Source of the DNA: Anaeramoeba flamelloides
Taxonomy: Eukaryota; Metamonada; Anaeramoebidae
Assembly (NCBI GenBank): GCA_027625915.1
Contig: JANTQA010000023.1
Coordinates: 17,298,001-17,362,000, forward strand
Direction of reading: 5' to 3'
DNA length: 64,000 nucleotides
This document shows positions 38,773-52,300 of this stretch, one piece after another. A model generated the notes under the pieces. That model worked only from the letters and a program-made list of their open reading frames with translations. It was not told the origin of the DNA and did not search any database. The position numbers and the translations under genes are program-made. Every line of letters begins with the position of its first letter. The stretch's first letter is position 1.

Positions 38773-40150
38773 ATTTGTAAAAAATGACAAAACATAATTT
38801 TCCTTCTTTTTATTTTTAGAGTTGTGCTGCTTGTGTATTCTTCTTATTTTAATCTAACGAAGTCACTCAATAATTATATAACTTATTCTTGAAATCAAGT
38901 TTCTTTAACAAAATTCCAAAGACAAATAGTGGGTTATTCGATTTGGTTTCACCAAAAATAATTTACACAGAACTCAAGTGGAGAGTAAAATTAAGGGTTT
39001 TCCAATTTTATTTTTGAGTATTTCGAGGCGGAATCTGTGGAATTACAAGTATTTTTTACAAGAAAAAGGATTATTTCGGTCAATATTTAAAATATTATGT
39101 TACCATTATTGGTAATTGGTATTTGTGTACTCTATAGTCTAACTCACACTCCAAAAAATCTATTCAAAATATTATTTAACACCTATAAATTATGAGAGAT
39201 TTTTCATTGAGGATCACAATTAAAAAAGTTTCATATTTTGAAATTTCTCGCTATAATTCCTTTCTCAAATATAAAAATAGAAACTCATTATCTTAGTATT
39301 CTAGGATTTAATAATTCATATTTAGAACTTCCAAAAGTAACTAACTTTTCTAATTTTTTAATTTCAAAGATTAACTCAATAATTATTCAAATAAAAAGCC
39401 CAAAGTCTGATTAGTTTTTGTTTGCTTTTGATAAAGCTTATTGTTTAATTAAGATATTTCCCAGATTTACGAAATAGTTTGTCAAAAAAATCTATTTGTT
39501 AATTATTTAATTTTGGGAATAATGGGAATTTTTTAAAAACCAAATATAAACAAGAAATAAGTTGAGACTTATCATTGAAATAAAAAAGAAATCACTTGAT
39601 TCCATGGAAACAAAAAAAGAATTATTTGAGGTTATTGTCTGAAGAAAATCAAAATGTGAACTCTGTTTATTTCTATCATTTTCTTAGTAATCTAGCCTAC
39701 CATCTAAAGGTTAATATCTTGGTATTATCATTTCGAATTTAGCAGATAGTTTTTAATGTAGAACACAACATAACAAAACAAAATGTAGAACAGAACAGAA
39801 TAAAAAGAAAATGAGAGGAAATTTTTGAAACATTAAAATTTCAAAGCCCATAATTCTTGCATAACTAAGAAAAAAGAATGGTTCAAAAAAGGAATCAAAG
39901 AAAGAAAGGATCTTAAAAGGTAAATGTTCTATTGACATTTTTTTTTTTATATTTGTGCTAATATAAATAAAAGAAACATCTTTTTTTTTTTTTTTGTTAA
40001 TGAATAAGAAAATTATGAATAACTAATGTTTGTATTTAAAGAAATGAATTCTTTATTATTTATTCTTAATTCTTTATTCTAAAAATTGGTATCTGATAAA
40101 ATGTAAATTTCTCTATAATTTGATATTGGAATGATTGGAAAGGGAACGAA
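38773..40150. other. Gene-free spacer
   Basis: No gene or clear repeat. The minus frame 39753-39938 is low-complexity and lacks family features. The 5' end holds the EGF-gene promoter; the 3' end holds the eS24 3' UTR. Confidence 0.4.
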
Positions 40151-40894
40151 TTAATCATCGTCTTTCTTTTTCTTTTTTGGCTTTCCACCAACAAATTTGA
40201 ATTTGCCTCTGAATTTTTTGCCTTTGTTTTTACGATCCTTTTTAGCTCTTCTGTTTGTTTCTGGTTTGACTAAGAGTCCAAGTCTGATCAAACGGTATTT
40301 AGGTTCAAATTTCATCATTGATTCAGCATCGTCATAAATCAAACAAAATCCTGAGCTTCTTCCGCCACCATAGACTGTTTTGAATCCAAACAATTGAACA
40401 CATTTTGGATCTTTGAGATGGTACATCTATTTAAGAGAAGACAGATTATTAAGAGGAAAAGAGATTTTTTTTTTTTATGTTAATTTGGTTTGTTTTTGTT
40501 TGATTTTATTTTGGTATTTTTTTTTTAATTTTGGTTTTTAAAGAAAGGTTTAATGAGTTTAAATTTTGATATTGTAATTGTAATAATTTTGTTTTGAAAA
40601 ATAACAAGAAAAAAAAAAAAAAAAAAAAATAGAAAGTAAAGCACAAAAAAAAGCAGAAAAGAAAATTGAAAAAAAAAAAAAAAAAGCAAAAAGAATTGAG
40701 AAATCATCCAAAAAAAAAAGAGGCAAAAAAATAATTACTCTTCCAACTCTTTGTCTAAGTTCTTCTTTAGATACATTAGCGAGACCGGGGTGAAGAATAT
40801 CAATGATCATTTGTTTTCTTCTTAATAATCTGTTGCTCATAACTCTTCTTGTTCGAACAGTCACTGTTCCTTCTTTCTTAATTTTTGTTGACAT
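40151..40894 (-). CDS. RPS24: Small-subunit ribosomal protein eS24
   Basis: A 40S ribosomal protein. Exon 1 (40739-40894, 52 residues) and exon 2 (40151-40426, 91 residues) join in phase 0 across a 312-bp intron (GTAATT…AAATAG), giving 143 residues, close to the family's usual 130-140. Conserved blocks: [19 protein letters not shown] (human VTIRTRKFMTNRLLQRKQM), [26 protein letters not shown]-like [18 protein letters not shown] and the lysine-rich tail. The ATG at 40426 is the first codon of exon 2, not a start. The intron is unusually rich in A-runs on the plus strand. Confidence 0.97.
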
Positions 40895-42895
<2,001 letters not shown>

Positions 42896-43449
42896 TCAAA
42901 AGGTTTTTGGTTTATATAAGTTATCTCCTGTGATGTGGCAGAACGGGTATATTTCACAGTGTGTTGGTAAAAATCACTACCCTTTGTGTAATTTTATTGT
43001 TTGGTCGTCCTTAATTTAATTCTTGAGAAACCAATCTCGAATTTATTTTTGATTTTTAAACAGTAATTATTTTTTTCATTCAATTAAAGTGTTAATGCCC
43101 AAGTTAAAATCTAAAAACCAAAAATTATCATTTTATTCTGATTTTTTTTCCAATCTCCTTCTTCAAAAACTCCATGAACAAAAGGTTGTCTGAAATGTAA
43201 AAATTATTACAATTCAAACTCAAAATAATACTTGGTTCAAAACTATAAGTTGAAGATATTCCAAAAAAATTACAAAAAAAAAATGGAGTTTTTTACTTTT
43301 ATACTGGGAATAGGGCTTCAAATCAAATAAAATTCTTCAAATAAAAAAAAAAGTATTTATGATATTGAAATAAAACCTAAAATTTTATCAAAATTGGTTC
43401 TTATTTCAAGAATTTCCAAAAAAAAACGAGGTGGTCAAATTATAAATTG

Positions 43450-44160
43450 TTGAAATACATCCAACAAGATGACTTATAAATTCTCACAATATTTAATACT
43501 ATGACAATTTTAAGAATAACAATTTTAGATCTAATCGTTCTTCAAAATATTCCTTAAAGCAGGTTTATTGTAAAAATAATTCAAGTCACTAATCTCAAAA
43601 AACAGCCAGTAATTTGTTTTCTTAGATATCTGAAATAAATTATTTTATTTATATACCAAGTTAATTTCATCTCAGCTGAAATTATTTTTGGTATTTTGTT
43701 TAACTAAAAAAAAATGATTTTTCAGGTGATTTGTCAAAACATAAAAACTTGTTTAAAATCAAGAGCAACTTTGAGATAAATAAAAAAAAAAGAAAAGAAA
43801 CTAAATTTTCAAAGAGAAGCAACATAAATAATCTCCAAAACTCATAACCAACAGCAGTTATATCACCATAACGCTAATACTTTGTCAAGTAGGTATCCAC
43901 TTTTCTTTTCATTTCTTGGATTTTTTTTTGTGGAAGAACACATCTCTTTAAATCCTGCTTTATTTTATAAATATATTAAAAATAAGAGGAATTATTCCCA
44001 AACGAAGAAACACTAAAAATTGAAAATGATAGAAACAACTTTGTTTGACTCTAAAAAAACTCTCCAGACTCTACTGATCTACTTATAAAAGAATAGAAAC
44101 TCACCCAGAGATTCATTTCTTAACAAAAATATAACAATTTGATTCCAAATAGAGGAAAAT
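43450..44160 (+). repeat. Family P dispersed repeat (P2) directly upstream of the PIN-like gene
   Basis: A diverged copy of P1 (9050-9722), same orientation, ending about 50 bp before the transporter start codon. The homology therefore covers the likely promoter and 5' UTR. Confidence 0.6.
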
Positions 44161-44207
44161 TAAATAAAAAATTTTACTCAAGGAAAATTCATTTTTTTTT
44201 AGTTAAA

Positions 44208-47200
44208 ATGTATCTCTCTTTAATTAATGAAGGTTTAACCATCTTAATTCTTATTTTTGCAGGTTATTTAATTACACGACTAAAGGTGATTGAAATTTCC
44301 ATCCTAAGACAATTCAATTCTGTAGTCTTTTATTTTGGAATCCCAGGTTTACTTTTTGGGGTAATTTCGGGGATTGGATTGTAACCAACACCATTTTTCT
44401 TTGTCTTTCTATGATTTGTTTTGGTTTCTTTCTATTCAGTTCTTTTTTGATTTTTGGAACAAACACAAACGGTTAAATATAAATATTTCCCAACAATAGC
44501 TCCGAAATCAATTGGAAGTGGTGTGGGGTTTATGCAGTATTTATGATGGTTTCGCAATTGTTTGTTGTTTTTGTTGGTTGGTTTATGAACCAAAGGGATC
44601 TTGCTAAAATATCCACAAATTTGTTTGCATTGACCTGGACTAACAACATAATCTTTGGTAAGCCATTTTTCTTTAAAGATTCTTTTTCTTTTGCAAAGTC
44701 TACACCCAACAATTGTTGTGTCCTGTAGGGAACAAGAACAGAGAATTTGTGTTGAAATTTCTTGTTTTATTTCTTGTTTTTATTCCTTTTTTAGACTCTG
44801 ATCCACATTTACGTCAATTATTTATTTTTTAAGAGTTTATTTGTTGTGGCAATAATGACAAAGCTTCTTTATAAAACAAAAACTGAACCACAGACAATAC
44901 AACAAACTTTCAATGTTCTTTTTCTGACATAACTAATTCAGAAACAAAGTTATTCAAATAAACAAAAAAAAAAAAAAGATTACCCACCAACCTCAAATAT
45001 TATTTTCACAGTCACAATTAAAAAAAGTTTTTTTTACCTTATTTGATCGATTTTGTTGCTTTAATTCTTTTCCTTAAAAAAATAAATTTCTAAAATAAAG
45101 CTTTTTGGAATTACTGAAGTGCAAATTACTTGTGTTTTGAATTAATACCGTTCTTCAACTTTAACATTAACCCCAAATAAAATAATAAAAGATCAATTTT
45201 TGAGTGATTCAAAAATCGATCAAATTTCAGATTTTTGCCAAGTGTAACTTATTTGTCACAAAGTCCTAATAATTTTATTCCAACCTACAAGCTATTTCCA
45301 AAAAAGGGTGGATTTTTTAATTTCGATAGCTAAAATTAAGGACTATCTAAATTAAAGTCATTATGAGGGATGTGTGTATATTTCAAAAATTTAATAGTTC
45401 TTCTGGATCTCTAGAGATAAAGGTCAGGATTCAAAAAACGTTTTGAACTCTACACACCACCCCATAATGGCTTTATTTTGTCTATGATAAGAATCAATTA
45501 AAAACAAAATCTTGTAATTTATGCAAAAACCATTCTAATCTAGAAATTATCTAAGATATCGATCATTTTTTTATGTGACTGCCAATCCTCTGAAAAAAAT
45601 CGGAAAATTTGGATTAAAGAATTAATTTTAATAAACAATTAAAGAATAATAACTTTGATATTATTCAAAATAAAGACTCGTTATTTGTCTTGTCATTAGT
45701 TAATGACAAAGAAAATCATGATTCTTTAATGAAATTTCGAAACAAAAATTTAGAATATTATGGAAGTGTACCGTCAAGTGCTGTCGAGTTCCTAGCTTTT
45801 CAATAATTCAAAGGAATTGAGAAAAATCGTTGATTTTACTCTATCCCTTTAAATTCTGGGAAAGCTAACTACAGTTTTTTTTAATTATTGAAATAAAAAG
45901 AAAATTTCTTGTATTTCCTTTTAATTTCTGAAATTAAAAAAAAAAAAAACGGCCCTTTTCTTGAGGTTTTCTGTTTTATCTGTTAAGTGTTCTAGGTTTT
46001 TTTTGAGGTTTTCTATTTTATTTAGAAAGTGTTCTAGGTTTTTTTGAGTTTTTCTATTTTATTTCTGAAGTGTTCTAGGTTTTTTTTGAGGTTTTGAAAT
46101 GAAAAGAAAATTAAAGAAAACCTAACGAAAATCTATTGATTTTCAGATAAACAGAAAACTCAAGAAAACCTAATGGCCTTAAGAGGAAATTGATTTTCTC
46201 CCTTTAAAATAAAATAAATAAAAAAATGGCTTTATTTTAGATCATCCTTAAAACTTTACCTGATAAATAAATTTATAAAAAAAAAAAAGGTACTATTTTT
46301 CATAAAAACCATTTTTTCTGACTTTTTCAATTTTAATAAAAGGAAATAAATAAAATTTTGAAGATGGGCGTAGAAGTTGTGATTTGAAAAAAAGCACTTT
46401 TAAAATTTTTTTATTACTCATTTTTTTAAAAATTTATTTTTTTTTAAAGTTTTAATTAAGAAAGTAAGTACATTTTACCAATTTTGAGTACCACTGTTTA
46501 TTTTATATCGAATCATTAAAATCATTTTTTGAACTAAATAAATGAATGCTTTAATAAATATGGGGGGTGAAATATCTCCTTGTATAATATATTTACAAAC
46601 CAATTAAAAAAACGAAAATCAAAAAAATGAAAAAATTGATCAAAAAAAAATTAGAAAAAAAACATTTATTTCTTGATCTTATCTGTAACATTTGATACAA
46701 TTAAGGTTTCATAACTCAATTTTATTTTTAATTTCAAATGAAAAACCTTTTTATTTGAAAAATTTTTGATTCACAAATTACTTTTTATTTCTAAAGAATT
46801 TTCAAATTTAATTTTTAACTCCAATTTTAATTCAATTCATCTAATTTAGACTTGGCTCAAGAAAATATCAGACTTTTTAAAGATCACATCTTAAGAAATA
46901 AAGATTTATTGTATGCATTTATTTGATTTTTTACTGATTTTTTTTCCATCAAATTGTAAGAAGTCAAAATAATTATGAATGTTTGCTTTAAATATTTTCT
47001 CAATTTTTCTTTTTGTTTGAGTTGAATTTTTTATAGTTGTTTTTTTTTAGATTTTAAGAAGTCAATCATTTTCCTTTAATCTTTGAAAAAGTATTCTTGG
47101 TTTTTGCTGAGTTTGATAAAAATATTGAAAAAAGAATTTTTAAAACTAATTTGTAATAAAAAAGTATTTGTAAAAAAATAATAATTAGGAATGAGACAGT

Positions 47201-49319
47201 AAACTCAAATCAATCTCTTGTTTATTCTCTTCCAAATTTAAGAAGATAAAGAAGAAACAAATCTTCTAAAATATACTTTGGATTTTGTTTTTTTTTCATT
47301 CTTGATTTAAAAAAAATTATTTGGAAAGGTGATCTTTCTGGCTTTCTTCAAAAAGAAGGGGCTTCTTTCAAATGCACATATTCTCATGTCTATTTTTTTT
47401 TGTTTAATTTCAGCCATTTCCCGGAATACATTTCTAGATCCAAATATAATTTAATAAAACCACACATTTAATCAAAAAAAAATGTTCAAAAAAAATGAAA
47501 AATTAAAGATTCTACTCTGATTTATTTGGATTCTTTTCACAAATACAGCAGCGAATGATATTTTTATTTCAAAGTTTTAATATACTGTGACACTCAAAAA
47601 AATCTTTTATCAGTAAGGTTGTCAAAATTTTTCAAAATTGTAAAATGTAACTACTTCCTTAACTCATAAAACCAAAATCCTGATTGTTGAAAAAAACTGG
47701 ATGTTAATTGTTTTTGATAATTCCTATAAATGAATGATCTTTACATTGAACATTTATTAAGAAAAACTAAAAATTATTAATACCTTTTGCTGAAAAAAAA
47801 AAAAAAAATAAGGAGGAAAATTAACGTAATTTCAACCATTGTGACCCACCTGAAATAATAAATTGAAAAAAAATATATTATCCTTTAGTATTCAAGAAAA
47901 ACTAATAATTAAATTTTATTAATAATAAACTTTTTAATTATACTAAATATATAAAAGTTCGATATTTTAAAAAATTATAAAAAATAAAATCAAAATCTTA
48001 AACTAAAAAAACAGTGAGTCACAATTTTTGAAATGAGTATTTCGCATTTTTTATTACTGAACTTTCACTGAAAAAAAGGTTAACACGAGAGATTTTTGGC
48101 TAAAAAAAAATTGCATTTTAAAAAACATTACAAAGTCTCAATTTTCTTAATGTCTATTGGTATTTTCTAAGATCTTTTTTTTTTTTCAACTTGGTTTTCT
48201 TATTAAAAAAAAGAAAAGCAAAAAAACGAAATTCTAAAAAAAAGTATTAATCAAAAAAAAAAGAAAATTATAGAAAAATTTAAAAAAAAACAAAAGAAAA
48301 AACAAAAATTTTAAAAAGCAAAACAAAAATTTGCAAAATTAAAAAAAAATGATTCTAATGCAAAAATTTAAAAATATTTTTGATAAGATTATGGGATAAA
48401 AACCTAACCAACACACTTCCAATAACATTATAAAGTGAGTCAACATTTTTCAAAACTAAACTATTTTACAGTCAAGGATCCAGTTGTAAAGGGTGGATTA
48501 CATGGGTTTAAATGGTTTGGATGGATATTAGAAAAATTAATTTTAGAAATTTCAAAATTGAAAATACATTTTACACATTTTTTACTTTTTTCATCTTTTC
48601 TTTTTTTTTTTTGAAACCTAATTATTTTACAAATTTTTTTTTATTGCAATATCTAGCCACATGTTAAGTAAAAACGTGTTGTTCTAAATGTTATTGAAAC
48701 AGTGAAAATGGATTGTAGAGAAATAATATTTATTTCTATAGGAATTTTCTTTGGATCTTCAATTGAAGATCAAAACAAACATTGTTGTTTTTCTCAATAG
48801 GGATAACCTAAGAATTTAAGGGTTTTTCAATTTTTAAGAAAATATATAGATTTTTTAGTTTTACTTCATATGTATATCAACTATTCGCTGATATGTGATA
48901 TTCTACTTATTTGTTATTGGTTCCCCAAAGGTCAATTAATAAAAAATAATTGATATTTAGAAATGTTTTTGGGGACTTTGGATAGAAACAAACTTGCTTT
49001 CAATAACATTATAAAGTGAGTCAATATTTTTGAAAAATGGTTTCCTTTTTCTAAATTTTTAAATTGAAAAATAATAATTGTTTTTAGACATCTACAAAAA
49101 TATTATCAAATAATTTCACATACAATTTTACAGAAACTTTAAAACATTTTTCAATTTTTAAAATATTTTTAATTTTATTCATTTTTTAATAATTTACAAT
49201 GGAAAAAAAAAACTTCTAAAGAAATCAGTTATAACTCTAAATCGTGGAATTTCTGTAAATGAGTTAATTATAAGAAACTTTCAAAGTTGTGTAACAAAAT
49301 ATTCTAACAAAAAAACTAA

Positions 49320-49389
<70 letters not shown>

Positions 49390-52300
49390 CAAACATACAC
49401 ACAAACAAATCTTATAATAATAATAATTTTAAGGGATGCCCATAATGGAGGCAATTTTTGGGAAAGACTATTTAATTTATCCAATCCTAGCCACTATTCC
49501 AAATTGGTTTTTCCAAATGCAAATGATGATTTTTTTTTGTGAAAATTTAAGAATAAAAAGAAATACAGCTGCAAAATTAAAGGAGATTAAAAAAACAGAT
49601 ATTAATTTAAAGGAAATAAGTCTGTCAAATCAAGAAGAATCTGAAACAAATATTCTTAATAAAATTGAGATAGATGATGAAAATGATGATGAAAATGAAA
49701 AGATAAAAGAAAATGATATTGATGATGATAGCAATATTGGCGAAAGCGATGAAGATGATAAAATTCAAGAGATTAATGAAAAAAACACGAAAAAAACCCC
49801 CCAAAATAATCATAAAAAACATAAAAATGGACAAAAAGAAATTTTAAGAAAAACCTTCATAAAAGTTTTTAAAACACCTATAATAGTGTCAGTTTTCCTT
49901 TCGTTTCTCTATTCATTAATTGGCTATCCTTTACCCGAATTACCAAAGCAATGCTTTCAATATTTAGCAAATATTGTTCTTCCCCTTGCTTTAATAACAA
50001 TTGGAATATTTGTATACCGTGAGAAGATTATTTCTTGTGGTATTAAAGAAATGTTAATAATCTTAATTGCAAAATCTTTTGTTATTCCACTAATTTCGAT
50101 AGCTATTTGGTATGCATTTGGGTTTAATAATCAAGAAGGAAAAATTGGGTTTATTATATCAACAATGCCAGCAGCAATAACAACTTTTAATTTTGCAACC
50201 GAGTAAAATCTTAGATCCTTTCTTTCTTCTTCTTCTTTTTCCTCCTTAATATTGAATATATACAATTAAAGTGATAATACATTTGTTTCAACTTTGTCGT
50301 GTATTTTTAAACTACATAGAAATTGATTTTCTATTATAAACATCATGTTTATAATATAATCCATAAATCCAAAATAATAACAATATATTAGCGTAATTGG
50401 ATATTTCTATTTTTTTTTTCGCGGTATAAAGTCCATTCCAAAAATTTGTACAGATCATAATCAAAAATAGATAAAAAAAATCTCATTTTATTATATTTTT
50501 TTCAAAACTTAATATTAAATCACATTTAGTTATCCAAATATTAATGTTTTTATAAGTAATCATTTTTATCCAAATAAAAGAAAAAAATATAAAAAAAAAA
50601 AAAAAAAATGGTGTGTCTCCAAAATATTGAAACGAGTAGAACAAAAAATGTATTGGTAAATTTGTTCAAATTTCACCAAGAATTATGAATCGATCAAATG
50701 ATAAGATACCATCAACCAATTGTATATGTGATTTTTTTATTTAACTGAACTCAACTATGATTTAATATCAATCATTGGAAAAAATTTACCGATCAAACGA
50801 AACAGATTACGTAATTGGAATAAAGAAATGAAAATAAAGCAAAAAAAGACAAAAAATGATAAAAATAGTTGTTAATTCAAAATTATTTTTAAAAATTTCA
50901 TATAAACTGCAGTATTCTTATTCTTTAAATTATTATAATCATGTCCAAAATTTTTTTATTTCGTTTAACTTAAAAAATAACCATAAATTAAAAATCTTAA
51001 TTATCATTTGGGAAAAAAGTGAAAAAGGGAAAAAAAGTTCAACACGATTTTTAATTGGGAAACTTAATAAAATCACAGAAACCTGAAAATGAAAATTAAT
51101 ATCAATTAAAAAAAGTAGAAATAAATAAATAAATAAAAAATAAAGGATCCAACACAATAACAGTTTTTTTAATGCTATCTTTTAGATCAGGATTTTTCTT
51201 TGGTTGATCTAGTCATTAAAAATTTGTTCAAAAAATTGACTATTTTTGAGATCTCACAAACCCACTCATCGGAATCTGAGAATCAACGGGATTTAAATTG
51301 TTTTTGTTGGATTGATTGAAAATAATCTAATGAATTATTCTTTTATTAATTTGTTACTTCTTTTAATTGATTTTATTTTTTCTGTGATTTCTGTGATTCT
51401 ATGAAGCTCCCCAATTTAAAACTATGTTGAACTTTTCCCTTTTTCACTTTTTTTTCCCAGAATTGTAAGTGTCTAAATAGAGCAATAGAAATTTAGTTAA
51501 CGATATAACATTTGATGATATTTCAGGCTAATTGACAATATTGTTATTAAAGAGAAAAATGTTTATTTGATAAACAAAGACATCTTGAAAAATAAATTAT
51601 TCTTTTAAAATGATCAAAAAAAAAAAGATACTTGATTCAAACAAAGATCAGATCAAGAGTTTTATTGTATTTGATTTTATTTGGTTAGCAAACCGATCGA
51701 TTATTTATCATAAATAATAATCAAATATAAATCGTAGTTTCTAAATCAATTGTTGCATTATAGATTACTATGAATAAGAATTCTTTTAATACTACCAACC
51801 CTTCATACATTCTTTATTGGTTTATACTATGTTAAATTATTTTATTTTCTCTACTTGAGTTGAAAGGGGATTCTTAACTTTTAAAGCTTTTCAATAACCT
51901 ATTCCCACTATTCCTAATTATAAAGATTGTTTAGACATATTGTTTTTCTTCTTCTTCATAACTGCATTTTCGGAGAAAAATCAGCTTTAGTTAAAATTGT
52001 TTTTTTTTAAGAGATCACTATATCGTAAATGAAAATTCCAACTTTTCACTTTTTATTTATTTAGCTTGTGAAAGCAATATCCCCATTATTAAAAAATTAA
52101 ATCTATTTTAGATCTAACACCTTTTCCAGGCAAATTTTTTAGATTTAACCATTCATTTGGAATTTGTTTTATATTGGTAAAAATGAATAAATAAATGAAA
52201 AAAAACCTTTTTTAACTAAAAAAAAAGAATTTTCTTTTTTTATCTTTTTTATTAGATTCTTGTGATTTTACGATGTCTTGTGATACAGCTAGATTAATCA

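Larger units (their letters stand above)
44658..49433 (+). other. 4.8-kb intron 2 of the PIN-like gene
   Basis: It runs from GTAAGC to AATTTTAAG. It contains an I-family end (45286-45325), hairpin O (45349-45482), N2 (45763-46190), A3 (46456-47662), J3 (48463-48995) with flanking direct repeats, and a (CA)n(TA)n tract just before the acceptor. There is no internal gene. Confidence 0.75.

Noticed and set aside
44440-44499. An extra exon plus a 28-bp intron in the PIN-like gene
   Set aside because: A simpler donor at 44381 (GTAACC) gives a normal 119-bp intron, correct phase and a better family match (GVISGIGFSEINW).
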